Of a stretch of DNA of 64,000 nt, positions 41,715 through 50,043 are shown piece by piece. Numbering within the stretch: position 1 is the stretch's first letter; each line of letters opens with the position of its first letter. Both the position numbers and the translations under genes were made by a program. The notes beneath the pieces were generated by a model. It was given only the letters and a program-made list of their open reading frames with translations. It was not told the origin of the DNA and did not search any database. Origin of the DNA: Advenella sp. S44 (lineage in GTDB: Bacteria; Pseudomonadota; Gammaproteobacteria; Burkholderiales; Burkholderiaceae_B). The DNA lies in the NCBI RefSeq assembly GCF_002810445.1, contig NZ_NEXS01000003.1, positions 372,001 to 436,000 on the forward strand, written 5' to 3'.

Positions 41715-43778
41715 ATGAACAATGCTCTGCAATCGATGAACCCGGCGCAGCGTGAGGCGGTGCTGTACCTGAGCGGTCCGTGCCTGGTGCTGGCTGGCGC
41801 CGGCAGTGGCAAGACCCGCGTCATTACCCAGAAAATTGCGTATTTGATCAACGAATGCGGCTACGATGCCAAAGGTATCATCGCCCTGACGTTCACAAAC
41901 AAGGCCGCGCGCGAGATGGCCGAACGGATTGGGCAAAGTGTGGAAAAAAAGCGGCTTAAAGGATTAACCATCAGCACGTTTCATGCGCTTGGGGTGCGGT
42001 TTCTGCGCGAAGAAGCCGTTCAGGCCGGCTTAAAGCCTGGCTTTTCCATTCTAGACTCGACCGATGCGCTGGGCGTGATCCAGGAATTGCTGGCCACCAC
42101 CGACAAGGGGCGGTTGCGTACCGTACAGCAGGAGATCTCGCTTTGGAAAAACGGACTGATCACTCCTGATGACGCTGAAAAAATTGCCCAAACCCCCGAC
42201 GAAATCGAAGCGGCTCGTGTATATCGCAGCTACGACGCCACCTTGCGCGCGTACCAGTCGGTGGATTTCGACGACCTGATCGTCATGCCGGCAAGGTTGA
42301 TGAGTTCCAACGACGAAGTGCGTGAACGCTGGCAACGTCGCTGTCGTTATATGCTTCTGGACGAATACCAGGATACCAATGTCTGCCAATACCAATGGGT
42401 GCGATCCCTGACTGGACTGCGGGATATGTTCACAGCGGTGGGCGATGATGATCAGGCCATCTATGCCTGGCGCGGGGCAACCATAGAGAACCTGGCCAAA
42501 CTGCCCCAGGATTATCCGGCGCTCAAAATTATCAAGCTGGAGCAAAACTATCGGTCTGTTGCCACTGTGCTGGATGCGGCCAACCAGGTCATCAGCCGCA
42601 ATCCCAATCTGTTTGGAAAAAAGCTCTGGTCCACGCTTGGGCAGGGCGAACCCATTCAGGTGGTGGTCATGGACAATGAAGAGGCAGAGGCCGAATCGGT
42701 TGGCATGCGTATTTCGGCTTCGCGTTTTGAACGCAATGCGCGATGGAAAGATTATGCCGTGCTCTATCGTGGGAACCATCAGGGCCGCTTGTTCGAGCAG
42801 ACCTTCCGCGAGTTGCGCATACCTTACGTCATCGCGGGCGGACAAAGTTTTTTCGATAAGGCAGAGGTTCGCGATATTATTGCCTATCTGCGGATTGTCG
42901 CCAACGAAGAAGACGATCCTGCGTTCATCCGCGCCGTGACCACGCCAAAACGGGGCGTGGGGCAGGCAAGCCTGACGGCGCTGGGCGATACTGCCACGCA
43001 GCTCAATTGTTCGCTGTTTGATGCCGTTCATGATGAGCTGACTGCAACGCGCATCGCGCCACGACAACTTGAGCCCCTGAAGGTTTTTGTTGATTTCATT
43101 CGCAATATACAATGGCGTGCCGGTCGCGGCAGAACCGATGGTCGCGCGGCGACACAGGCCGAAGGGGCAACCGAGTTGCTCGACGAATTGATGAAATACA
43201 TCGATTACGAGCGCTATCTTTATGACACCCAGGAAGAACGCGCGGCACAATCGCGCTGGCAGAATGTGCTTGAGCTAACCAATTGGCTCAAGCGCAAGGC
43301 GCAAGAAGACGGTCTGACGCTTGCCCAGTTGGTACAGCATATCGCCCTGATCACCATGCTGGAGCGCAGCGAAGACGACGAAGATCCGGATGCTGTCAGG
43401 CTGACCACGATCCACGCCTCCAAGGGGTTGGAATATCCCTATGTTCATATGGTGGGCGTAGAAGAAGGGCTGCTGCCTCATATGGGCAAAGATGATGAAT
43501 ATGGCGATGCGAATAAGGACGCCGAGGCGCTGGAAGTGCGCATTCAGGAAGAGCGCCGTCTTATGTATGTCGGCATCACCCGGGCGCAATTTCATTTGAC
43601 ATTGACCTGGTGCAAAAAGCGTCGCAAGGCTCGTGAAGACCTGATTCGTGAGCCCTCCAGGTTTATTGGTGAAATGGGCCTGGAGAGTGGCGTCAAGGTC
43701 GTGGTCGATCCATTCAGCGGTATGACGCCCAAGGAGCGGCTGGTCCGGCTCAAAGAGATGCTGCAGAAAAAACGGTAG
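41715..43778 (+). CDS. rep: ATP-dependent DNA helicase Rep
   Basis: 687 residues, SF1A helicase. Walker A is AGAGSGKT (27-34); motif II is LLDEYQDTN, motif III GDDDQAIYAWRGA, and motif VI VGITRAQ. Sequence pattern follows Rep rather than UvrD: start LNPxQ-like MNPAQREAVLYLSGPC, SFFDKAEVRDIIAYLR, and the C-terminal MLQKKR. Rep moves with the fork, displacing bound proteins, and acts in replication restart together with PriA/PriC. Confidence 0.93.
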   Translation: MNNALQSMNPAQREAVLYLSGPCLVLAGAGSGKTRVITQKIAYLINECGYDAKGIIALTFTNKAAREMAERIGQSVEKKRLKGLTISTFHALGVRFLREEAVQAGLKPGFSILDSTDALGVIQELLATTDKGRLRTVQQEISLWKNGLITPDDAEKIAQTPDEIEAARVYRSYDATLRAYQSVDFDDLIVMPARLMSSNDEVRERWQRRCRYMLLDEYQDTNVCQYQWVRSLTGLRDMFTAVGDDDQAIYAWRGATIENLAKLPQDYPALKIIKLEQNYRSVATVLDAANQVISRNPNLFGKKLWSTLGQGEPIQVVVMDNEEAEAESVGMRISASRFERNARWKDYAVLYRGNHQGRLFEQTFRELRIPYVIAGGQSFFDKAEVRDIIAYLRIVANEEDDPAFIRAVTTPKRGVGQASLTALGDTATQLNCSLFDAVHDELTATRIAPRQLEPLKVFVDFIRNIQWRAGRGRTDGRAATQAEGATELLDELMKYIDYERYLYDTQEERAAQSRWQNVLELTNWLKRKAQEDGLTLAQLVQHIALITMLERSEDDEDPDAVRLTTIHASKGLEYPYVHMVGVEEGLLPHMGKDDEYGDANKDAEALEVRIQEERRLMYVGITRAQFHLTLTWCKKRRKAREDLIREPSRFIGEMGLESGVKVVVDPFSGMTPKERLVRLKEMLQKKR

Positions 43779-43887
43779 AATGTCAGCTTGTGCCGCTAGC
43801 TCGCATAGTGACGCATTGGGTATTGCCCGCAGCACGGTGAGCGCAGCGAGCCATCTTGTATCAAGCCTCAGAACCATGATTTAGCAG

Positions 43888-43973
43888 GCAAGCGAATGAT
43901 TTTCACCAGATATGCGAATCATTTTAGTAAGCAAGCGAGCCATTTTTTGCACGCCCAGCAAGCCAACTTTTTT
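43888..43973. repeat. Four degenerate direct repeats with about two-turn spacing
   Basis: Copies begin at 43888, 43910, 43931 and 43958 with a common pattern near GCAAGCGAnnCATTTT; spacings are about 22, 21 and 27 bp. A fifth, weaker copy is at 43843. They lie between rep and the CoA-transferase gene. Confidence 0.45.
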
Positions 43974-43986
43974 AATTAATCACGTT

Positions 43987-43996
43987 TGACATGTCA
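43987..43996 (+). promoter_or_regulatory. Palindrome overlapping a -35-like TTGACA
   Basis: TGACATGTCA is a perfect 10-bp palindrome and overlaps TTGACA (43986-43991). A matching -10 at 16-18 bp is not seen, so this may be an operator rather than the promoter itself. The CoA-transferase ATG is 43 bp downstream. Confidence 0.35.
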
Positions 43997-44038
43997 GTCG
44001 TAGACGACAACGCAATTTAAATACGGAGAAGCAGGAAA

Positions 44039-45262
44039 ATGACACAGCGCATGGCGCCATTGGCGAACATCAGGGTACTTGATCTGACACGGGTGCTGGC
44101 TGGCCCTTGGTGTACCCAGAATCTGGCCGATCTGGGCGCCGACGTCATCAAGGTGGAACGTCCGGGCAGTGGTGATGACACTCGTGGCTGGGGACCTCCC
44201 TATCTGAAGGATCAGCAGGGGGCCGACACCACCGAAGCGGCTTATTATTTGTCGGCAAACCGGAATAAGCGTTCGCTAGCGCTTGATTTCACCTCAGAGG
44301 CAGGACGCGAAGTGATTTTGGCGCTGGTGGCAAAAGCCGATATTGTCGTGGAGAATTACAAAGTCGGTGGCCTGAAAAAATACGGGCTCGATTACGACAG
44401 CCTCAAGCAAATCAATCCGCGACTCATCTACTGTTCCATCACCGGATTCGGACAAACGGGGCCGTATGCCACCCGCCCGGGCTATGATTATATTATCCAG
44501 GGCATGGGCGGACTCATGAGTATTACCGGAGAACACGATGATCTGCCTGGCGGCGGCCCCCAAAAGGCGGGCGTGGCAGTGTCGGACTTGATGACGGGCA
44601 TGTACGCAAGTGTCGCCATTCTGGCTGCGCTTAATGAGCGCCATACCAGCGGATTGGGACAATACATCGATATGGCACTGCTCGATTGCCAGGTGGCGAT
44701 GCTGGCCAACCAGAATCTCAACTACATGACGTCGGGACAGGCGCCCAAACGCGCGGGCAATGCACATCAAAATCTGGTGCCTTACCAGGTCTTTGAAGTC
44801 GAAGACGGCCACCTTATCCTGGCAGTCGGAAACGATACGCAATTTGCCTCGTTCTGCCGCCTGATCAATATGCCGGAACTGGCGCAAGACGATCGTTATC
44901 AAAAAAATGCGGGCAGGGTGGTCAACCGCGACACGCTCATTCCCCTGCTTGTCACGGTGATGAAGACCCGTAAGCGTGATGCCTGGCTGGCCGACCTGGA
45001 AGCGAACAATATCCCGGCCGGACCCATCAACACGATCGACCAAGTCTACGCCGATCCGCAAGTGGTTGCGCGTCAAATGAAACTGCAATTGCCTCATCCG
45101 GCGGCCGGCACAATGCCCATGACGGCTAGCCCCATGCGATTTTCTGATACGCCCATTCAATACCGCAATGCGCCGCCGATGCTGGGCCAGCATTCTGAAG
45201 ATATTCTCAGGCAAGAGCTCGGCTGGAGCAATGAGCAAATTGCCGCATTACTCGGCAAGTAG
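44039..45262 (+). CDS. CaiB/BaiF family CoA-transferase
   Basis: 407 residues, class III CoA-transferase. The N-terminal pattern IRVLDLTRVLAGPWCTQNLADLGADVIKVE is the family hallmark. The catalytic aspartate is D183 in AVSDLMTGMYA, which forms the acyl-enzyme anhydride. C-terminal GPINTIDQVYADPQVVARQM is also typical. Donor and acceptor acids are not predictable; succinate/hydroxymethylglutarate, formyl/oxalyl and carnitine enzymes all belong here. Ribosome binding site GGAG about 12 bases before the ATG. Confidence 0.9.
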   Translation: MTQRMAPLANIRVLDLTRVLAGPWCTQNLADLGADVIKVERPGSGDDTRGWGPPYLKDQQGADTTEAAYYLSANRNKRSLALDFTSEAGREVILALVAKADIVVENYKVGGLKKYGLDYDSLKQINPRLIYCSITGFGQTGPYATRPGYDYIIQGMGGLMSITGEHDDLPGGGPQKAGVAVSDLMTGMYASVAILAALNERHTSGLGQYIDMALLDCQVAMLANQNLNYMTSGQAPKRAGNAHQNLVPYQVFEVEDGHLILAVGNDTQFASFCRLINMPELAQDDRYQKNAGRVVNRDTLIPLLVTVMKTRKRDAWLADLEANNIPAGPINTIDQVYADPQVVARQMKLQLPHPAAGTMPMTASPMRFSDTPIQYRNAPPMLGQHSEDILRQELGWSNEQIAALLGK

Positions 45263-45270
45263 CTTGGTAG

Positions 45271-45317
45271 CACTGCCTGCTGGCCAGATGAGCGGTGTAT
45301 TGGTACAGCAGGCAGTG
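45271..45317. other. Perfect 11-bp inverted repeat downstream of the CoA-transferase
   Basis: CACTGCCTGCT (45271-45281) and AGCAGGCAGTG (45307-45317) with a 25-base gap, starting 8 bp after the stop codon. No T-run follows. It may stabilise the 3' end, while the true terminator is at 45423. Confidence 0.5.
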
Positions 45318-45422
45318 ATGAATGACTTCAAACGCAAAAGCCGGGTAATCGCTAATGCACGCTTCTGTCGATATGCTGATATTTGGTAGCGCAGAGGCAC
45401 AGGCAGATAGTCCGAGCCAAGA

Positions 45423-45451
45423 AAAAGCCCACTTGAATTAAGTGGGCTTTT
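45423..45451. terminator. Bidirectional Rho-independent terminator
   Basis: Perfect 12-bp stem AAAAGCCCACTT/AAGTGGGCTTTT with a 5-base loop GAATT. A- and T-runs on both sides let it end both the rightward CoA-transferase and the leftward cytochrome transcripts. Confidence 0.9.
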
Positions 45452-45476
45452 CAACGGCAAACGGGGTGGATGCTGA

Positions 45477-46640
45477 TTATTTTACGGCCTTGACCATATA
45501 GTCGACAGCAGCCTTGACCACTTCGTCGGATGCGGAGGAGCCGCCTTTTGGAGGCATGGCGTTCAAACCATTGACGGCAGCGTCGTAAAGTTTGTCCATG
45601 CCAGTTGCAATACGGGCGTCCCATGCAGCCTTGTCGCCCAGTTTTGGCGCACCGGCAATGCCGGCGTCATGACAGGAGAAACAAATCTGTTTGTACAGCG
45701 CTTCGCCTTCGGCAAGCTTGTCATTTGCCGGGGCGGCGGCTGCAGCGCCAGCGGCGGCACCAGCAGCACCTTCAGCAGGAGTAGCGCCCTCGGCAGGAGC
45801 AGCACCTTCAGCAGGAGTAGCGCCCTCGGCAGGAGCAGCACCCTCGGCAGGAGCAGCACCCTCGGCAGGGGCAGCACCTTCAGCAGGAGTAGCGCCCTCG
45901 GCAGGAGCAGCACCCTCGGCAGGAGCAGCACCTTCAGCAGGGGCAGCGCCCTCGGCAGGAGCAGCGCCTTCAGCAGGAGCAGCGCCTTCAGCAGGAGCAG
46001 CACCTTCAGCAGGAGCAGCACCTTCAGCAGGAGCAGCACCTTCAGCAGGGGCAGCACCTTCAGCAGGGGCAGCGCCCTCGGCAGGGGCAGCGCCTTCACC
46101 GTCAGGAGCGGCCGGTTCCTTGAACGAGCCACCGGAGTGGTTGGCAAGATATACAACTGCGCGTTCCACTTCCAGATCGCTCAGGCTTGGGTCGCCCCCT
46201 TTGGGAGGCATGCCATTCAGGCCATTAATGGCCAGCTTAACCACTTCGGGCTGACCAACTTTAAGGCGTGGTGCCCAGGCGGCGTTGTCGCCGATTTTTG
46301 GTGCACCGGCAACGCCGGTGTCATGACAGCCCATACAGAGGCTTTTGTACACTTCTTCGCCGGTTTTGATCTTCTTCGGGCCGGCATCGGCAGCGGCAGC
46401 AATGACAGGAGCAGTGTTGTATTTGGCAACTGGCTCAATCCGAGCAGCGATCGATTCTTCAGTTTGCGAGTCGCTACCCGCCCCGGAGCTACTGGAAGAG
46501 CTGACAACACTGACCAGCAGGATAATGATAAGTACAGGGAGTATGAACGCGAGTACGACGACGACAATCAGCTGCTTGGGCGTTTTGATCGGGCTAACAT
46601 GTTCGTCGTGTTCATCGTGGTGTTCTGTTTGATCGCTCAT
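45477..46640 (-). CDS. Diheme cytochrome c5-like protein with repetitive linker
   Basis: 387 residues. A His/Asp/Glu-rich cytoplasmic start is followed by one TM anchor (about 24-46), so both cytochrome domains lie in the periplasm. Haem motifs are CMGCH (C102-H106) and CFSCH (C320-H324); each domain also has the methionine-ligand pattern GLNGMPPKGG or GLNAMPPKGG, typical of cytochrome c5. Between them, about residues 183-291 are 18 copies of a six-residue unit AAPAEG (three read ATPAEG). It likely carries electrons between membrane complexes, with the repeat as a flexible spacer. AGGA precedes the ATG. Confidence 0.9.
   Translation of the reverse strand: MSDQTEHHDEHDEHVSPIKTPKQLIVVVVLAFILPVLIIILLVSVVSSSSSSGAGSDSQTEESIAARIEPVAKYNTAPVIAAAADAGPKKIKTGEEVYKSLCMGCHDTGVAGAPKIGDNAAWAPRLKVGQPEVVKLAINGLNGMPPKGGDPSLSDLEVERAVVYLANHSGGSFKEPAAPDGEGAAPAEGAAPAEGAAPAEGAAPAEGAAPAEGAAPAEGAAPAEGAAPAEGAAPAEGAAPAEGAAPAEGATPAEGAAPAEGAAPAEGAAPAEGATPAEGAAPAEGATPAEGAAGAAAGAAAAAPANDKLAEGEALYKQICFSCHDAGIAGAPKLGDKAAWDARIATGMDKLYDAAVNGLNAMPPKGGSSASDEVVKAAVDYMVKAVK
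45769..46092. repeat. 18 tandem copies of an 18-bp unit inside the cytochrome gene
   Basis: 324 bp in exact 18-bp register, e.g. CCTTCAGCAGGAGCAGCA on the plus strand. Units differ at a few silent positions (CCT/CCC, TCA/TCG, AGG A/G) and one Ala-to-Thr change. Multiples of 18 keep frame, so copy number can change without breaking the protein. Confidence 0.95.
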
Positions 46641-46882
46641 AGATACATCCTACAGGTCATTGCAATGTTAAATAATGGAAAAAAAGGAGCCAATTGACTC
46701 GCATACTGCCGGACCATGCCCTTTCCCCCCGAAAGTGAAATAATAAGTAATGTTGGATTATAACGATTGTCACCCCGTTTTGTACGTGAATACGCCCTGC
46801 AACGGGTGAAAGTCTCTGATTTATGCAGAAATTAACTGTGCAAGTATACCGCTACACCCTTACAGGAATCTGCACAATAGGG

Positions 46883-46888
46883 TAAAAT
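46883..46888 (+). promoter_or_regulatory. Putative -10 element of the tRNA-Arg gene
   Basis: TAAAAT, five of six consensus positions, 17 bp before the mature 5' end. The -35 region (TTACAG at 46860) is poor. Confidence 0.4.
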
Positions 46889-46905
46889 AGCGGACTTGGT
46901 TAAAT

Positions 46906-46980
46906 GTCTCCGTAGTTCAATGGATAGAATAAGAGTTTCCGAAGCTCTTGATACAGGTTCGATTCCTGTCGGAGGCGCCA
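46906..46980 (+). tRNA. tRNA-Arg (anticodon CCG)
   Basis: 75 nt with CCA encoded at 46978-46980. Acceptor arms GTCTCCG and CGGAGGC pair fully (one G-U), the anticodon loop is TTCCGAA with anticodon CCG at 46938-46940 (reads CGG), and the T-loop is GGTTCGATTCC. Stands alone between the cytochrome gene and an IS remnant. Confidence 0.96.
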
Positions 46981-47012
46981 AAATTTAGTAGTTAGTGTTA
47001 TTAGCAGTTATT

Positions 47013-47051
47013 AGTTATGCCACCTAGTTATGCCACCTAGTTATGCCGCCT
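47013..47051. repeat. Three tandem copies of a 13-bp unit 3' of the tRNA
   Basis: AGTTATGCCACCT at 47013 and 47026, and a third copy with one change at 47039. Starts 32 bp after the tRNA end. Origin unknown; possibly a slippage product or a scar of past integration. Confidence 0.7.
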
Positions 47052-47147
47052 CGGCACATTGTAGTCTCAGGTGGTGGGTTAAAGAGGGGATAGCTTTAAG
47101 ACAAGCGTCCATTTTGGGCTCTACCCCATAATCGGGGGATAGGGTAC

Positions 47148-47309
47148 TCACCAAACCCAATTCATTTGACCATTCCAGCCGCATTGAGCCAAGACTCGCA
47201 AGCGGTAATTCTCAAAATTTCTGAACCCAAATGCCCGTCGTGAGAGCATTTCCATTTCCGCATGATTTATCTTGAATGTCGTATGTGAGTGTGCGGTCAG
47301 GCGAATATC
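47148..47309 (-). pseudogene. C-terminal remnant of an insertion-sequence transposase (ISL3-like)
   Basis: On the minus strand a frame ending at 47148 encodes INHAEMEMLSRRAFGFRNFE and then NYRLRVLAQCGWNG before a TGA. The GFRNFENYRLRVL pattern resembles the C-terminus of ISL3-family transposases (family call from memory). An in-frame stop lies upstream near 47320, so only about 55 residues remain. Just beyond the stop, GGCTCTACCCC at 47118-47128 could be the outer inverted repeat of the element. No other end was found. Confidence 0.6.
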
Positions 47310-47646
47310 GATAACGATTCAGCCTTGGCTTGAACACTATTGCCTGGATAGCGGATCGCAAGAATACCCAGCGATTTCTAATGTCATTTTTTCTTTCAAC
47401 TGAAATTATTCTATTGCAATGAAAAAACCCTGCATTGATCAGCATCATTTTTTGATATAGACATAGACCTATACAGCACAGACACAGACTCAGAGACAGA
47501 ACGATGGCCTGACGTACGCTTTGACAGGGTCCACAAGGTCTGCTACAAATCACACGGGCTAGATGCGAGCCTTTCGGCTGACGGTTGCCCGGCCAGTCGT
47601 TAATCCGCTATCGGTCGGGCAGCGTTGGGCCGGGCAGCAATTCATT
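47310..47646. other. Intergenic region between IS remnant and queD
   Basis: 337 bp with no supported gene. It contains a 9-bp inverted repeat, TGCCCGGCC (47586-47594) and GGCCGGGCA (47628-47636), beyond the queD stop. It is somewhat AT-rich and may include more IS debris. Confidence 0.45.
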
Positions 47647-48099
47647 CTAGGCGTCAGTACCGTAGCAATCGGCCCAGCAGTTTGGCGTTTCGTACAATCT
47701 GACGTGCGTCAGCTTCAGTTGATCGCCATATTTCGCAAGGTAAGCTGCGGCCAGGGTATTGAAGGCGATTTGTACCAGATTCTCGGCAGTCGGCACGCGA
47801 TCCAGCACAACGGTTTTATGGTCTGGCAGTGAATCAAGAAAGGCGCGTACTGCGGTGTCGCCGTAATAGACCAGAAAAGCGTGGTCCCAGACGTCAACGA
47901 TGCGCTCCTTGGCGATGGCTTTGACGTCGGAAAAATCCAATACCATGCCATGGTCAGCCGCGCCGGCAACGGTCGAAACCGGTCCTGATAGCGTAATCTC
48001 AAGGGTGTAGCGGTGTCCATGCAGATTGCGGCACTGGCTGCGATGATCGGGAATGCGGTGGCCGGCATCAAAATGCAGAGCACGGGTCACGGTAATCAT
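47647..48099 (-). CDS. queD: 6-carboxy-5,6,7,8-tetrahydropterin synthase
   Basis: 150 residues. Converts 7,8-dihydroneopterin triphosphate to 6-carboxytetrahydropterin in queuosine synthesis. Zinc ligands are the histidines in HFDAGHR near residue 9 and CRNLHGHRY near 28; the catalytic Cys is the one in QCRNLHGH. DFSDVKAI, WDHAFLV and VPTAENLVQ are further family motifs. Its start overlaps the queE stop by 4 bp. Confidence 0.95.
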   Translation of the reverse strand: MITVTRALHFDAGHRIPDHRSQCRNLHGHRYTLEITLSGPVSTVAGAADHGMVLDFSDVKAIAKERIVDVWDHAFLVYYGDTAVRAFLDSLPDHKTVVLDRVPTAENLVQIAFNTLAAAYLAKYGDQLKLTHVRLYETPNCWADCYGTDA

Positions 48100-48728
48100 G
48101 GAATTCCTATGTATTTATGTGTCTGCAGGCTCAGGCGCCACTGGGGATGATCCATGCAATACCGGACAGCGTGCTCAGTGGCTGCCCGTCGATCTGGTCC
48201 GTCCATGGGTTGCAGGAAAAAATGCGAAAAATCGAGTGCTTCAAAGCGTTCGGGCGGGGCGTCGCTCTGGTGAAAGACGAGCTTAAGTTCATTGCCTCGC
48301 GTTTGAACCAGTTTGTTATTTCCCTTGGGACTGACGCAAATCCAATCGATTCCGGCAGGTGCAGCGATGGTGCCGTTGGTTTCGATGGCAATTTCGAAGC
48401 CTTCGGCATGAACCGCGTCTATCAACGAGGCGTCCAGTTGTAGCAAGGGCTCGCCGCCGGTAAATACAACATAACGTGACGTACTATCGGGACCCCAGGT
48501 TTGAGCGAGCGTGCGTGCCAGATCGGCTGCGGCGCTGAATTTGCCACCGCCCATACCATCGGTTCCGATAAAATCGGTGTCGCAGAATGTACAGGCGGCC
48601 GCGGCGCGATCGACTTCTCGTCCTGACCATAGGTTGCAGCCGGCAAAGCGGCAAAAGACAGCCGCGCGGCCTGCGTGCGCGCCTTCACCCTGAAGCGTCT
48701 TGAAAATTTCTTTTACGGCGTATGCCAT
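48096..48728 (-). CDS. queE: 7-carboxy-7-deazaguanine synthase
   Basis: 210 residues. Radical-SAM enzyme turning 6-carboxytetrahydropterin into 7-carboxy-7-deazaguanine, the step after QueD. The cluster motif is a CX14CX2C form (GCNLWSG... to ACTFCDTDF), as in the Burkholderia enzyme, instead of CX3CX2C. KTLQGEGAHAGRAAVFCRF and FTGGEPLLQLD are also diagnostic. The start is the ATG at 48728; an upstream TTG at 48740 is less likely. queC and queF are not in the window. Confidence 0.94.
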   Translation of the reverse strand: MAYAVKEIFKTLQGEGAHAGRAAVFCRFAGCNLWSGREVDRAAAACTFCDTDFIGTDGMGGGKFSAAADLARTLAQTWGPDSTSRYVVFTGGEPLLQLDASLIDAVHAEGFEIAIETNGTIAAPAGIDWICVSPKGNNKLVQTRGNELKLVFHQSDAPPERFEALDFSHFFLQPMDGPDRRAATEHAVRYCMDHPQWRLSLQTHKYIGIP

Positions 48729-48821
48729 GAGTCCGGCCAAAAAATAATGCTAAGACCCTATTTTAGCCAATTGTGAAGAACCCAATCAATTTATTGCCGT
48801 ATTCGGTTTTTTCAGTTCCTG

Positions 48822-49739
48822 CTATTTGTTCAACCCGCGAATATGGAAACCGGCGTCCTGCAATTGCCCAATCAGATCTCTGTGTTGTTCCTGGCTCAAC
48901 GCCATCAGTGGCGGGCGAACGCGGGCCCATTGGCCGTTTGAACTCCAGTGGGAAATCGCCGATTTAAGCGCAGGAATCATAGGGAAACGCTGGAATATCT
49001 GGCGGATTTTATCAAGATCCTTCTGCTGGCTATCGGCGTCGGGTCCTTGCCAACTCCTGTATAAAGCATCAATGGCCTGCGCATTGACATTGGCCGTGGC
49101 GCTGATACATCCTGCGCCGCCGGCGCGCAGCGTCTGCAGCAAAAAGGTTTCACTGCCGGCAAACACGTCAAAGCCTTCGTGGGCGAACCGTTCTAACATG
49201 GCCTGTGTATTGCTCCAGTCCCCGGAAGAGTCTTTGACGCCGGCGACAACAGACGGATAGGATTTGAGCAGTTGTTCAATCAGCGGCAGGGTGATGCCGA
49301 CCTGCGCAACCGGCGGAATATGATATAGATAGATTCTCAGGCGCTCATCGCCAACGCGCTGGATAACTTCAGAGAAGTAACGGTAAAGACCCTCGTCCGA
49401 TACCCCTTTGTAATAGAAGGGCGGCAACATCAGCACGCCGGCGCAATCGCGTTCGACGGCATGCCGGGTCAGACGCACGGTTGTGGGCAGATCGCAGTTG
49501 CCTGTGCCTGGCATCATCCCGTTTGGGTCAAGTCCGGCGTCAATGACGGCGTCAATCATATCGATGCGCTCATCGGATGATAGTGAATTGGCTTCTGAAT
49601 TGGTGCCCAGAAACGCCAGACCAATTCCGTTGGACTGAAGCCATTTGCATTGTTCGGTAAACCGCTGAAGGTCGACCGTCGAATCTTCATGAAATGGGGT
49701 AACAACGGGGGACAGTACCCCTTTGATTCTATTGGACAT
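48822..49739 (-). CDS. Dihydrodipicolinate synthase (DapA/NanA) family lyase
   Basis: 305 residues from the ATG at 49739, which has GGAGAC upstream; the frame is open for 70 codons more but without homologous sequence. TIM-barrel Schiff-base enzyme: Schiff-base lysine in VVAGVKDSSGDW near residue 165, tyrosine in YLYHIPP near 139, GTNSEANSLS substrate loop near 47. The family includes aldolases, dehydratases and deaminases (DapA, NanA, KdgD, HypD). Not the housekeeping DapA by context: it lies among catabolic genes and diverges from a LysR gene that probably controls it. Confidence 0.85.
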   Translation of the reverse strand: MSNRIKGVLSPVVTPFHEDSTVDLQRFTEQCKWLQSNGIGLAFLGTNSEANSLSSDERIDMIDAVIDAGLDPNGMMPGTGNCDLPTTVRLTRHAVERDCAGVLMLPPFYYKGVSDEGLYRYFSEVIQRVGDERLRIYLYHIPPVAQVGITLPLIEQLLKSYPSVVAGVKDSSGDWSNTQAMLERFAHEGFDVFAGSETFLLQTLRAGGAGCISATANVNAQAIDALYRSWQGPDADSQQKDLDKIRQIFQRFPMIPALKSAISHWSSNGQWARVRPPLMALSQEQHRDLIGQLQDAGFHIRGLNK

Positions 49740-49944
49740 GATGTCTCCGGTTGGGATTGTGCTTGTGATGCGCGGGGGTGCCTGCGGGGGCGACAATGGC
49801 CTGCCATGATCTTGTCTCGCCGTCGAAAACCACCGGCGCATCCGCTTGGTGCGATGCGATGATTGGCATAAGATCGTTTTCCTGTTGATGACGAGTGAAA
49901 TGACGAGGTCACATAGTGCTATTATTGAAAGTTCGTAACAGGAG

Positions 49945-49956
49945 AACAATATTGTT
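49945..49956. promoter_or_regulatory. 12-bp palindrome in the lyase/LysR divergent region
   Basis: AACAATATTGTT, a perfect palindrome in the 304-bp region between the DapA-like gene and its divergent LysR gene. Possible LysR operator; otherwise the region holds no gene. Confidence 0.4.
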
Positions 49957-50043
49957 TTGCTGCATTTAGAAGTAAGAAAAACTGATTTTTGCGGCCCGTA
50001 TTATCTGGATCGGGTTTGCTTTATCACAAGTGAGAGGATAGAC

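Noticed and set aside
42051-43250. A 399-codon minus-strand frame opposite rep
   Set aside because: Antisense to the helicase motifs of Rep; composition typical of a shadow frame.
43986-43991. TTGACA as the -35 of a promoter for the CoA-transferase
   Set aside because: No acceptable -10 at 16-18 bp; treated as part of a palindrome instead.
45769-46092. Regular repeat as a CRISPR array
   Set aside because: Units are 18 bp, directly adjacent without spacers, and in frame inside a protein gene.
45669-46697. Long open frames on the plus strand across the cytochrome gene
   Set aside because: They stay open only because the 18-bp repeat has no stops in those frames; the minus-strand reading has haem motifs, a membrane anchor and a ribosome binding site.
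47212-47553. 113-codon minus-strand open frame near the IS remnant
   Set aside because: The transposase-like sequence is in a different frame; this one has no recognisable family pattern.
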